From: Mesobacillus persicus
GTDB taxonomy: Bacteria > Bacillota > Bacilli > Bacillales > Cytobacillaceae
DNA: 64,000 nt
Reading direction: 5' to 3'
Assembly (NCBI RefSeq): GCF_900109925.1
Contig: NZ_FOBW01000013.1
Location: 90,224-154,223 of the forward strand
Shown here: positions 18,414 through 27,568 of the stretch, piece after piece
Numbering within the stretch: the first letter of the stretch is position 1
Layout: each line of letters opens with the position of its first letter
Made by a program: the position numbers and the translations under genes
Notes under the pieces: model-generated
The model's input: only the letters and a program-made list of their open reading frames with translations
What the model was told of the DNA's origin: nothing
The model's database searches: none

Positions 18414-18659
18414 GGGCTATGTTTAAAAATATGTTGATTTCCGCTCCAGGCGCTTGCTTTCCGCGGGGCGTGCGGTGAGCCTCCTCGTCGCTTTCGCTCC
18501 TGCGGGGTCTCACCTGTCCCGCTGCTCCCGCAGGACTCTGAAACACATCCTCGAATATGCCCACGCACGAGAAAATGTGCAGTTCATTTTCGAGGAGTCA
18601 AGCGCCTGGAGCTCCAATCAACGGTTAGCACAAAATCAACAACGTCCTTTAACAAAGCT
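18414..18659 (-). repeat. GC-rich dispersed element, copy B, inside the nos cluster
   Basis: Reverse-orientation copy with the 50-base insertion (TCGAAAATGAACTGCACATT type). Its outer ends are GGGCTATGTTTAAA and CCTTTAACAAAGC; its inner ends are GTTGATT/AATCAAC. The stem GGTGAG/CTCACC replaces the GGGGAG/CTCCCC of copies A and F. It lies between nosZ and nosB and fills most of that 335-base gap. Confidence 0.85.
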
Positions 18660-18723
18660 TTTTTAAAAGGAAGAGGGCATCAAACTAGTTGTTGATACCC
18701 AATCCCATTTTTTAAAATTCGAC

Positions 18724-20601
18724 TTATGGCTTAACTAAGAAATAACCTGACATTTCTTGGTGCAACGCCGAGCAGAAGTTTGTGCAATAAAGTGGGAAGG
18801 TTCCAGCTTTATCGGCTGTAAATTCAATTGTATTCGTTTGGCCTGGCTGGACTTCCATGTTTAAGTCATACTGGTTAATCGCGAAGCCGTGAGTGATATC
18901 CTGGTCAAAGTCTGTGTTTGTTAAGTGGATATAGACTTTGTCACCTTTGTTGACTTCAATGACGTCTGGACGCTCTGCTTTCGCGTCAAAGATGAACTTA
19001 GAACGCATCGCAATCCCGTACACATGGACCTCATTGCCTTTTCGCTCAATTCTTGCATCTTCTTGCTTATAAACGGCATATTTGTTGCTTTCATCTTTGT
19101 CATAAACAGAGATGGTCTTAATTTTATCCGCTTTAATCAACTGGGCGTAGTGCGGCTCAGGGTTCACCGGCGCTGATTGAATCACTTCCATCTTGTCCCC
19201 ACGTAAATCGATTAATTGCATTGACTCTGGGTGAGATGGCCCAACAGATAGATAGCTATCTTTTGCAATTTTGTTCAAAGCGATGATGTACTTTCCATCA
19301 GGTGCAACGGTATCTCCCTCAGCTGCAACAGCATGACCTGGAGAGTATTGAACAGGGACACGGTCTAATGTTTCACCAGTAGTAGGGTCCCATTTTACGA
19401 TTTCTGAAGAGATGAACATGGTAGTGTAAGCCATGCCTTTGTCATCAAATTGAGTGTGTAGTGGTCCTAAAGCATTTTCTGGGTTAACTTCTCTTTCCAT
19501 GATTGATTCGTAGTTGATGATTGGAATTCCGTTGCGCTCGCCAGCAAAATCTTGATTTTCAATTGCTGCAAATGCTTTTTCGAATGAGAATACAGTCATC
19601 GCAGGTGCCAATTTACCTGAAGCGATAAAGTGCTCGCCATCTGGAGTAACGTCTACACCGTGTGGAGACTTGGCAACAGGGACGAGATAGATTCCGCCTT
19701 TATGCTTTTCAGGGAAGATCATTTTTTGACCAGTTACTTCATCATAATCACCTTCAGCAACCTTTTGCTCAAGCTCTTTCCAGTTGATTAGAACGATGTA
19801 GTCACGGTCTGCCTGTGATGCATTGATTTCTAAATTGGTTGTTGCTTCTTCCGTATTGTAAGTAGTGATAACGGCCCAGTCGCTCGACATTCCTTTACCT
19901 GCATCGGATAAGTCGTAAGACCACGGTGGCAGGGCGACCTGGTAGGCAACGTTTAATTCTTCTTTTTCTTCATTAAAAGTAACGGCGGACATGACCCCGC
20001 GGTACTGTTCACTATAATCGTCAAGGGATGCATACTCACTACCAATTGGTACGGCAAAACGAGTAGGGAGGAACATGTACTCCGTATTCTCAGTGACAAA
20101 GGCTGCACAGTGTGGGCCACTTGTATTAGGGACGTTAATGATGTCTCTAGTTGTAAACGTCTCAAGATTCATAACCGCCGCACGGCTGTTTGCGACATCG
20201 GTAGCAAATAAATATTTGCCATCATAATCACCATTTGTTTCTGATAGGGCCGGGTGATGGAGGTCACCCCAAGTAAAATCACCCATTAACTCTTTTGTAT
20301 GGTTGTCAAAACCATATCCGGTTGCAGAGTCAGGTGAGAAGACAGGAACCGTTCGAATATGACGCATCGAAGGAACTCCGTAAATAAACATTTGGCCTGA
20401 ATGTCCACCTGAGGCCATTAAGTAGTACTCATCTTTTTCCCCAAATGGCACATACACCTTTTCTGCATTTGTTTTGGTTGCACTGTTACTATTGTCCGCG
20501 GTTACCTGTGTTTGTTTCTCAGGCGAGAAGTCTGCAAAAAAGACGGTCGCCGCGAGTAAACCAGTTGCGATCCCGGCTACGGGAGGTATCCATTTTTTCA
20601 T
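18724..20601 (-). CDS. nosZ: Nitrous oxide reductase NosZ, clade II
   Basis: A 625-residue exported copper enzyme that reduces N2O to N2. It has a Sec signal (MKKWIPPVAGIATGLLAATV) and no twin-arginine motif, which marks the clade II (atypical) type. The seven-bladed propeller carries the CuZ histidines in SGGHSGQ, DLHHP, GPHCA, SPHGVD, HTQFD, PGHAVA and EPHYA. The CuA domain at the C terminus has C606-x3-C610-x3-H614-x2-M617. ATG is preceded by AAGGTGG. It lies 75 bases after nosC and shares its Fnr-type promoter. All key ligands are present, so it should be active. Confidence 0.97.
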   Translation of the reverse strand: MKKWIPPVAGIATGLLAATVFFADFSPEKQTQVTADNSNSATKTNAEKVYVPFGEKDEYYLMASGGHSGQMFIYGVPSMRHIRTVPVFSPDSATGYGFDNHTKELMGDFTWGDLHHPALSETNGDYDGKYLFATDVANSRAAVMNLETFTTRDIINVPNTSGPHCAAFVTENTEYMFLPTRFAVPIGSEYASLDDYSEQYRGVMSAVTFNEEKEELNVAYQVALPPWSYDLSDAGKGMSSDWAVITTYNTEEATTNLEINASQADRDYIVLINWKELEQKVAEGDYDEVTGQKMIFPEKHKGGIYLVPVAKSPHGVDVTPDGEHFIASGKLAPAMTVFSFEKAFAAIENQDFAGERNGIPIINYESIMEREVNPENALGPLHTQFDDKGMAYTTMFISSEIVKWDPTTGETLDRVPVQYSPGHAVAAEGDTVAPDGKYIIALNKIAKDSYLSVGPSHPESMQLIDLRGDKMEVIQSAPVNPEPHYAQLIKADKIKTISVYDKDESNKYAVYKQEDARIERKGNEVHVYGIAMRSKFIFDAKAERPDVIEVNKGDKVYIHLTNTDFDQDITHGFAINQYDLNMEVQPGQTNTIEFTADKAGTFPLYCTNFCSALHQEMSGYFLVKP

Positions 20602-20676
20602 TTACCTTGCACCACCTTAATTTTAAATTGTAAGAGAAAGATATCTATCGGATGATGTGTGCCCCTGAATTAAATG

Positions 20677-21129
20677 TTATTTTTCAGAAGCTTCTTGAAG
20701 TGCATCGACAATTTGCTGGACTTCGTCGTCAGAAAGTGGGCTTCCACTGATGACACTCGACATAACAGCAGATGTTGGTTCCTTTAAAAATTCATCAAGT
20801 GGTTTACCGTGCTTATCTTCAACACCGGTAAAGGCTTGTGATAAATCTGGTCCTGTTGCCCCTCCGTCTAAATCTAGTGAAGAAACAGCATGGCAGGAAA
20901 GACAGCCTTTTGCATTTAAAATCTCACTACTTGCGGACACTGTTTCGGGAGCTGGTTGTTCCGTTTCTTCCGGTTCATGGTCGTCGGTAGGCGTGTTCGT
21001 ATTGGTAGCGGTTTCAGTTGGTGTTTCAGTGGAAGCTTCATCATTTTTATTAGCCAACTCAAAACCGGCAAAACCAATTCCAAAGCCAAGGATGGTACAG
21101 ATAATGAAGCTTGCTACAGAATTTGGCAT
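20677..21129 (-). CDS. nosC: NosC, membrane-anchored c-type cytochrome
   Basis: A 150-residue monohaem cytochrome c. One N-terminal helix (residues 5-25) anchors it. A linker rich in Thr, Glu and Pro follows at 28-65. The haem site is C76-L-S-C79-H80, with possible axial methionine in SAVMSSV. It is the first gene of the nos cluster. In Gram-positive N2O reducers a cytochrome in this position passes electrons from the quinol pool to NosZ. ATG is preceded by AAAAGGGGG. A class II Fnr promoter lies just upstream. Confidence 0.88.
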   Translation of the reverse strand: MPNSVASFIICTILGFGIGFAGFELANKNDEASTETPTETATNTNTPTDDHEPEETEQPAPETVSASSEILNAKGCLSCHAVSSLDLDGGATGPDLSQAFTGVEDKHGKPLDEFLKEPTSAVMSSVISGSPLSDDEVQQIVDALQEASEK

Positions 21130-21164
21130 TACCGTTTTCCCCCTTTTTGTTATTTTACAATTTC

Positions 21165-21208
21165 ATCGTACGCTTTCAGGAGGTGGAAAAAGTGTGACGA
21201 GGCTCACA
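21165..21208 (-). promoter_or_regulatory. Fnr-dependent promoter of nosC-nosZ
   Basis: TGTGACGAGGCTCACA at 21193-21208 is an exact match to the Bacillus Fnr consensus TGTGA-N6-TCACA, with arms that extend to AAAAGTGTGA/TCACACTTTT. On the minus strand a -10 element TACGAT (21170-21165) is centred about 33 bases from the box centre, the class II spacing. The expected transcript start is near 21159, 30 bases from the nosC ATG. Confidence 0.75.
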
Positions 21209-21260
21209 CTTTTTTGGGGGTTTTGTGAAAGGTTTGTGAAGAAGAAAATTTTGGGAAAAC

Positions 21261-21302
21261 AAAAAAACCTGACCCTTTAGTCGCTAAGGGTCAGGTTTTT
21301 TT
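21261..21302 (-). terminator. Terminator of bshB2
   Basis: Perfect AAAAAAACCTGACCCTTTAG/CTAAGGGTCAGGTTTTTTT hairpin with T tracts on both strands. It separates pdxK-yojF-bshB2 from the nos promoter. Confidence 0.9.
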
Positions 21303-21966
21303 AATATTTATACGTCCAAAATCGCTCGTAATTTAACCTTGCCATTACTTCAGGATCTTGTTGCTTAAGGCCTTCTGCCATGCCAGCCATCATCAGTTGA
21401 GTTTGGGACTGATGAGCTTTAATTGCATCGAATTTCTTGTCAGCAACCGCGCTGACATCATGGACAACATCGGCTTCACCAAGTTCATCGACACAATTAT
21501 TCGAGAAGGCAACGCAATGAAGTTTCGGCCGCTTTGCTGCTGGAAGTTTTCCAATAGCACTGACTACGGCAGCACCGGTAGCGTCATGGTCAGGATGTAC
21601 GGAATAGCCCGGGTAGAAAGTAATAACTAAGGAAGGGTTGAGTTCATCAATCATCGCCGTTATTTCTGCGATGAGCTTATTTGGATCCTCAAACTCTACT
21701 GTCTTATCACGATAACCTAACATTCTTAAATCAGAAATTCCGAGAACACGGGCTGCCTCTTTTAATTCCTTCTTGCGAATGTTTGGAAGGGTCTCTCTAT
21801 TTGCAAAAGGTGGATTTCCCATATTCCGTCCCATTTCTCCTAAGGTTAGGCAGGCATAGGTAACAGGAGTCCCCATATTGACGTGTGAGGCAATTGTGCC
21901 TGAAACGCCGAAGGCTTCATCATCTGGATGGGGAAACACAACTAAAACTTGTCGTTCTTTTTCCAA
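21301..21966 (-). CDS. bshB2: Bacillithiol biosynthesis deacetylase BshB2
   Basis: A 221-residue zinc-dependent LmbE/PIG-L family deacetylase. The zinc motif PHPDDEAFG is at residues 12-20, and the second metal/catalytic segment HPDHDATG is at about 122. It removes the acetyl group of GlcNAc-malate in bacillithiol synthesis. It follows yojF by 26 bases, the same pair as yojF-yojG in B. subtilis, which supports BshB2 over other LmbE proteins. Confidence 0.9.
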   Translation of the reverse strand: MEKERQVLVVFPHPDDEAFGVSGTIASHVNMGTPVTYACLTLGEMGRNMGNPPFANRETLPNIRKKELKEAARVLGISDLRMLGYRDKTVEFEDPNKLIAEITAMIDELNPSLVITFYPGYSVHPDHDATGAAVVSAIGKLPAAKRPKLHCVAFSNNCVDELGEADVVHDVSAVADKKFDAIKAHQSQTQLMMAGMAEGLKQQDPEVMARLNYERFWTYKY

Positions 21967-21992
21967 TTGCTTTCAACGCTCCTTTCTGGGCC

Positions 21993-22340
21993 TTACTCAA
22001 ATGGAGTTTCGCTTATTTGAAGGGCAACGGCTAGTTTGCCGTCAAAATCATGGCCGGCTAACAAAATTCTTCCCTTAGAATCAATTTCATAGTGAGTAAT
22101 CCCTTCAGCATATACCCAGCCGTACGGGATTTTCAATCCAACCCGGTAGGGCCCGGCACCAGTCATTTTCGCGCGCTCATATGTAATCTTGGCATTACGA
22201 AAATATGCACCTGCTGAGAAAAACCGTTCATTATGATGGGAGGCGTAGGCTCCATTTGTTGTTTCGAGATGAATATAGACTTCTTTATCTGTAAAAGCAT
22301 CAAGGGCTTCTTGTACATAATTCACGTTAACTGGATCCAT
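21993..22340 (-). CDS. yojF: YojF family protein (DUF1806)
   Basis: A 115-residue soluble protein of the small YojF family. It has conserved segments HLETTNGAYASHH, FFSAGAYFRNAK and GWVYAEGITHYEID. The structure is presumably beta-rich; the biochemical role is unknown. Its fixed place beside bshB2 suggests a link to bacillithiol metabolism. ATG is preceded by GGAGGAG. Confidence 0.85.
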   Translation of the reverse strand: MDPVNVNYVQEALDAFTDKEVYIHLETTNGAYASHHNERFFSAGAYFRNAKITYERAKMTGAGPYRVGLKIPYGWVYAEGITHYEIDSKGRILLAGHDFDGKLAVALQISETPFE

Positions 22341-22375
22341 CGTTTTCTCCTCCTTCCAGTCAAATTCTTTAGGAT

Positions 22376-23194
22376 TTACGCTTTGCGGCCGGCCCCATAG
22401 CGTGTGTAGGCACCATGCATGACTGGACCAACATACTCATTTAGTTTAAAGCCATGATGAATTGCTTCTGTGACAAAATCCTTTGCAATTGCAAGAGCTT
22501 CGTCAACATTCTTTCCTTTGCCAAGTTCGGCCGCAATGGCAGCCGCAAATGTGCAGCCTGCACCGTGTGTGTAGGTTGTTCCGAATTTCTCCGATTCAAA
22601 TATCCTGAATTCTTTCCCATCATAAGCAAGGTCAATTGCTTTTTCATGATTGAACTTGCTGCCGCCCTTGATAATGACATTTTTGGCGCCAAGATCATGG
22701 ATTTTAGCTGCTGCTTCCTTCATATCATCAATCGTTTTAATTGGACCCGTTTGAGCGAGTTGCCATGCTTCGAATAAATTCGGTGTGACAACCGTAGCAC
22801 GTGGTAACAGAAGTTCTCTCATTGCATCCGTGTTTTCTGGTTGAAGCACCTCGTCTTCGCCTTTACAAACCATGACTGGGTCAATGACGACACGATTGAG
22901 ACCATGTTCATCTATTTTAAGTGCTGTCAGTTCGATGATGTCAACTGAACCAAGCATCCCAGTTTTCATCGAGTCGATCCCGACAGAAAGGATTGTTTCT
23001 AGTTGCTTTTCGACTAACTCAACGGATTGAGGGAATACGCCATGATGCCAACCATTAGGCTCCATTGTAACAACCGTAGTTAGAGCGGTCATTCCATAGA
23101 CACCAAGCTCCTGGAAGGTCTTTAAGTCAGCCTGAATACCAGCGCCACCACTGGAGTCTGAACCTGCTATGGTTAAAACTTTTTTCAATGTCAT
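22376..23194 (-). CDS. pdxK: Pyridoxal/hydroxymethylpyrimidine kinase (PdxK/ThiD type)
   Basis: A 272-residue ribokinase-fold kinase. The N-terminal motif TIAGSDSSGGAGIQADLKTF is typical of ThiD, and the anion-hole/catalytic motif THGAGCTFAAAIAAEL is near 212. Bacillus has a bifunctional ThiD-like enzyme, PdxK, of this length; the TYTHGAGCTF spelling favours that assignment. No thiamine genes or THI-box are near, which also fits pyridoxal kinase. It leads the pdxK-yojF-bshB2 run. ATG follows AAGGAGGAAC. Confidence 0.85.
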   Translation of the reverse strand: MTLKKVLTIAGSDSSGGAGIQADLKTFQELGVYGMTALTTVVTMEPNGWHHGVFPQSVELVEKQLETILSVGIDSMKTGMLGSVDIIELTALKIDEHGLNRVVIDPVMVCKGEDEVLQPENTDAMRELLLPRATVVTPNLFEAWQLAQTGPIKTIDDMKEAAAKIHDLGAKNVIIKGGSKFNHEKAIDLAYDGKEFRIFESEKFGTTYTHGAGCTFAAAIAAELGKGKNVDEALAIAKDFVTEAIHHGFKLNEYVGPVMHGAYTRYGAGRKA

Positions 23195-23336
23195 TCTTTG
23201 TTCCTCCTTGGAGTTCTTCCATATATATAAGCCCTTTTGGTCTTTTTACGATTATACCATTCGCACATTAGGATATAAAGAAATCGGGGCTAGAGGTTAG
23301 AAGCTCATTTATAAGGTGAGTGGAGTCCAAAATGAA

Positions 23337-23355
23337 ACACAATTTTAAATTGTGT
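23337..23355. promoter_or_regulatory. Perfect 9-base palindrome, possible operator
   Basis: ACACAATTTTAAATTGTGT has nine-base arms around one central base. It sits in the 540-base divergent gap between pdxK and fdhD, 143 bases from pdxK. Apart from this and the fdhD promoter, the gap shows no gene. Confidence 0.5.
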
Positions 23356-23623
23356 AGAAATCTATCGAATGATGGTGATAAATGTAACTGATAACTCATA
23401 GAAATTCCTTTAGGATAATTTATGTATTTTGCATTTTACCCCCGGTTTTCAAGCGTTTGCTATTTAATTACATTATTTACCTACACATAATAGACATAGT
23501 TTCGAAAAGGGATTGTAACAATTCGGACAACGATATAGGCTGACTTTCCTGTAAATTGGAATTATAGATTGATGCTGACCATTATTGCTTGTTGTTTTGT
23601 TGAGGAATGAAAATATTGTTAAC

Positions 23624-23666
23624 TGTGATGATTTTAACAGCAAATAATCTATAAAGTTTCTAAAAT
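23624..23666 (+). promoter_or_regulatory. Fnr-like promoter of fdhD
   Basis: TGTGATGATTTTAACA at 23624-23639 matches TGTGA-N6-TCACA at nine of ten fixed positions. A -10 element TAAAAT at 23661-23666 is centred 32 bases downstream, the class II layout also seen at nosC. It lies about 70 bases ahead of the fdhD start. Confidence 0.6.
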
Positions 23667-23734
23667 CATAGGGGAATGTAGTCAAAACAGTTTGCTGGTT
23701 TTGGTAGGGCGGCAACTGATAAGGGGTGAAGAGA

Positions 23735-24529
23735 ATGCTTAAGAAAGGTTGTCCAGATGAATATCCAATCAATCTAGTTGTCAATGGTTTTGAAATTGCC
23801 GTTTTTCAATTAACAAATCAGGACTTAGTCGATTGGGCATATGGTTATCTTTATTCAGAGGGGCTAATTGACAGTGCTAATGATGTTGAGGCTGTCGAGT
23901 TCAATGAAGGTACGGGAACTATACAAGTTTCTTTAAATAATAGTTTTGACCCTGAACAAATGTTTTCTAAAAAGAAGCACTACACGGCTGGTTGTGGTCG
24001 CGGTGTGACATTCTTTTCGATGACAGATGTAAAGAATTTCAAGAAGGTAAGCTCGCGTGAGAAATATTCGCTAAGCTATCTGCTTAAAAAGAGAAGTGAG
24101 TTTGCACAAAATACACCTCTTTATTTGGAAACGGGTGGGATGCATGGTGCCTGTATCATTCATGAGGATGGAATAATCACCGTTCGTGAAGACATAGGGA
24201 GGCATAATGCTGTTGATAAAATTATCGGCTACGCCCTTAGAAAGCGCTTGCAACCCGAACGGCTCGTGTTACTAACGACCGGTAGGGTTTCATATGAAAT
24301 GCTCTCTAAAGCAGCTAAGTTTGGGTTTGCTGTGATAGGATCCCGAACGGCAGCTACTAAACAAGCTGTTCAATTAGCTAGATTTTTAAATATTGAAGTT
24401 GTGGGTTATTTAAGAGGGAAAATGGCAACAGTCTATACCTCATCAGGAAGAGTCTATGATGACGTCACAGGAACGACTGTTACAAGCAAATCAATTGAAA
24501 GGGGTGAGGTACTCACTATTTTCAATTAG
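23735..24529 (+). CDS. fdhD: FdhD, sulfurtransferase for formate dehydrogenase
   Basis: A 264-residue FdhD family protein. It transfers sulfur from IscS/NifS to the molybdenum cofactor before insertion in FdhA. The family cysteine region appears as TAGCGRGVTFF near 88, with one cysteine where E. coli has a CxxC pair. ETGGMHGACI, REDIGRHNAVDK and TTGRVSYEMLSKAA are the other family signatures. I start at ATG 23735, 7 bases after AAGGGGTGA; GTG 23726 overlaps that site. It precedes fdhA by 52 bases and is under an Fnr-like promoter. Confidence 0.92.
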   Translation: MLKKGCPDEYPINLVVNGFEIAVFQLTNQDLVDWAYGYLYSEGLIDSANDVEAVEFNEGTGTIQVSLNNSFDPEQMFSKKKHYTAGCGRGVTFFSMTDVKNFKKVSSREKYSLSYLLKKRSEFAQNTPLYLETGGMHGACIIHEDGIITVREDIGRHNAVDKIIGYALRKRLQPERLVLLTTGRVSYEMLSKAAKFGFAVIGSRTAATKQAVQLARFLNIEVVGYLRGKMATVYTSSGRVYDDVTGTTVTSKSIERGEVLTIFN

Positions 24530-24581
24530 TAAAAAGGGATAAGGGCTGTTTATTTTTTAAATTTGGGAAGGAGAGAGAGAG

Positions 24582-27566
24582 ATGGTTGAAATTAACCTCA
24601 ATCGCCGGCAATTTTTAAAATTGACTGGGGCAACTGCAGCGACACTAGCCGTTGTAGAACTAGGCTTCAACGAAAAGGAAGTTCATGCCTCTACAAAAGA
24701 ATTCAAAATTGCTAAAACAACTGTAACACCAACCATTTGTTGCTACTGCGGTGTAGGGTGCGGCATCTTGGTACACACAAACGATGAAACCGTAGTTTAT
24801 ACGGAAGGGGATCCAGATAACCCGATAAATGAAGGAAAGCTTTGTAGTAAAGGTACTACATTAAGGCAATTATACACGTCTGAAAAGCGCTTAACTAAGC
24901 CACTATACCGTGCCCCGGGTAGTGAAAAGTGGGAAGAAAAGTCTTGGGATTGGATGTACGATACAATCGCTAAGCGAGTTAAGGAAACCCGTGATAAAAC
25001 ATTTGTCCATAAAGAAAATGGGATTACTGTTAATAAAACAGAGACAATTGCTAGCCTAGGTGGGGCAGCATTAGATAATGAAGAGACTTATCTTCTTGCA
25101 AAGTTAATGAGAGGGCTTGGCGTTACCTATATAGAACACCAGGCACGAATATGACACAGTTCAACGGTTGCCGGTCTGGCACCATCGTTTGGACGTGGAG
25201 CAATGACAAACCACTGGAATGATTTACAACATACCGATGTAGCAATGATCATTGGTGCAAACCCTGCAGAAAATCATCCAATTAGCTTTAGATGGTTGTT
25301 AAAAGCAAGGGAAAGAGGCGGGAAAATTATTTCCGTTGACCCACGCTTTACAAGGTCATCAGCACAAGCAGATTTATATTCACCACTACGATCTGGAACA
25401 GATATTGCCTTTATCGGTGGGATGATTAATTACACGCTTCAAAACAACTTGTTCCACAAGGAATATGTTGCAAAATATACTAATGCCTCGTTTATTGTGA
25501 AAAAGAGTTTCAAATTCGATGATGGTTTATTTTCCGGATTCGATGAAGCAACTAGCTCTTACGATAAAACACAATGGGCTTTCGAAACAGATAAGGATGG
25601 AAAACCCCTAAGGGATGAAAAACTAGAAAACCCTCGTTCAGTTTTCCAACTTATGAAAAAGCACTATTCCCGCTATGATGCGGAAACAGTATCGACCGTA
25701 ACAGGGTCACCAAAAGAGGACTTCTTAAAAGTTTGTGAATTATTCTGTTCAACAGGGAAAGCTGGCAAAGCTGGTACAATCATGTATGCAATGGGAACAA
25801 CACAACACACAGTTGGTACCCAAAACGTACGCAGTTATGCAATGCTTCAATTATTGCTCGGAAACATTGGACTACCTGGGGGCGGGGTGAACGCACTTCG
25901 TGGAGAATCTAATGTACAGGGTTCAACGGATTTCGCACTATTATGGGGAGATCTGCCTGGATATATTGGAGCTCCAAAAGCAATTCCTGAACATGCAACC
26001 CTAGAAGCCTTTCTAGAAAAGGAAACTCCTAAGGCGGGTTATTGGAGTAATAAACCTAAATTTGTGGTTAGCCTCTTGAAGGCATGGTATGGACCAAATG
26101 CAACAAAGGATAATGAGTTTGCATATCAAATGCTTCCAAAAGGAAACAAAAATTATTCACACATCTCTTTATTCAATGCTATGTACAAAGGCGAACTAGA
26201 GGGCACATTCTTATTTGGCCAGAATCCTGTAGTCGGGGGACCAAATGCTGGAAAGGAAAAAGAATCTCTTTCCAACCTCAAATGGATGGTTGCCGTTGAC
26301 CTTTGGGAGACAGAAACTTCCTCCTTCTGGCAAAAAGAAGCAGGTAGTGATCCATCGACTATTGCGACAGAAGTGTTCCTATTACCTGCATCCTCTTCTT
26401 TTGAAAAAGAGGGAAGTGTTACAAATAGTTCACGTTGGATGCAGTACCGCTGGAAGGCAATTGATTCTAGAGGAGAAGCAAAAGCAGACCTAGAAATTAT
26501 TCATATCCTTGCTACCAAAATTAAAGAACTATATAAAAACGAAAGTACTCCTGCGGCTCAGCCAATAAAAGCATTGCATTGGGAGTATGGTCATGGAGAC
26601 CATCCGGATATCGACATCGTCTGTAAGGAAATCAATGGATATGATTACAAAACAGGCAAGCAAGTTCCAGGGTTTGGCGCTCTGATGGATGACGGAAGTA
26701 CTTGCAGTGGAAACTGGATTTACTCTGGGTTCTATCCAGAAGAAGGAAATAACAGGTCGAAGTCACGTGACAGTAAGAACACAGATGGTGGAACCAACTT
26801 CTTGAATTGGTCATATGCATGGCCGGCAAACCGACGAATTCTATACAACCGTGCTTCTGCTGACCCAAGTGGTAAACCGTGGAGCGAAGAGAGAGCAGTA
26901 ATAAATTGGGATGCATCACAAAAGAAATGGGTAGGAAATGATATCCCTGATTTTGTTCCAACAAAGGCGCCAACCGATGAGGGTGGAACAAACCCATTCA
27001 TCATGTTAGGAGATGGAGTTGCTGGTATGTTTGTACCAACTTTAAACGATGGTCCATTCCCAGAGCATTATGAGCCATTTGAAAGCCCTGTCCCGAACGT
27101 TTTCTCTAGTGTCGAGATGAATCCAACAGTAAAGGTATGGGATGGAGACTTTAACAAAAAAGGAAATTATAAGGATTTCCCTATAGTGGCTACAACCTAC
27201 CGTGTCAGTGAGCATTGGCAATCAGGATCGATGACCCGTAACCAGGAATGGTTATCTGAGCTAGTTGCTCATATGTACGTTGAAATTAGTGAAGAACTTG
27301 CTAAAGAAAAAGGTATTAAAAATAAAGATAAAATTGTTGTCAGCTCCGCACGTGGGGATGTCACTGCCTATGCGATGGTTACAAAGCGCTTTAAGCCATA
27401 TAAGCTAAACGGTGGCACTATTCACCACATTGGCATGCCATGGCACTTTGGATATAAGGGGTATGCAACAGGAGATACGGCCAATCGCTTAACACCTCAC
27501 ATTGGTGATGCGAACACAATGATTCCTGAATATAAAGCATTCCTCTGTAATGTAAGGAGGGCTTAA
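24582..27566 (+). CDS. fdhA: Formate dehydrogenase alpha subunit FdhA, selenocysteine protein (in-frame TGA at 25152-25154)
   Basis: Read through one in-frame TGA, this is a 994-residue molybdenum enzyme oxidising formate to CO2. A Tat signal (NRRQFLK, residues 7-13) would send it outside. The first [4Fe-4S] site is C53-x2-C56-x3-C60-x27-C88. TGA codon 191 sits between HQARI and HSSTVAGLAPSFGRGAMTNHW, exactly where E. coli FdnG has selenocysteine before the same run. A hairpin matching the bacterial SECIS lies 11 bases after the TGA. The molybdopterin domains continue to the end (MLLGNIGLPGGGVNALRGESNVQGS; HIGMPWHFGYKG). The next frame has no ribosome site near 25203, so two separate genes are unlikely. 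fdhB follows after 2 bases. Confidence 0.92.
25166..25183 (+). promoter_or_regulatory. Bacterial SECIS element
   Basis: GGTTGCCGGTCTGGCACC folds as GGT-(bulged T)-GCC / GGCACC with apical loop GGTCT. The bulged U, the GGUCU loop and the 11-base distance from the TGA are the same as in E. coli formate dehydrogenase SECIS, which SelB recognises. Confidence 0.88.
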
Positions 27567-27568
27567 CG

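Noticed and set aside
18389..18568. A 60-residue N-terminal extension of nosB
   Set aside because: It is encoded by the GC-rich element B; ATG 18388 has a proper ribosome site and a signal-anchor follows it.
23473..23784. Minus-strand 103-codon frame with a CPNC/CLLC pair at its end, like a zinc ribbon
   Set aside because: No start codon or ribosome site lies near the cysteine part; the only ATG overlaps fdhD and the Fnr-like promoter. A gene relic cannot be excluded.
24582..25154. A truncated formate dehydrogenase pseudogene followed by a separate gene at 25203
   Set aside because: The frame is the same on both sides of one TGA, the surrounding residues match the selenocysteine site of FdnG, and a SECIS hairpin follows at the right distance.
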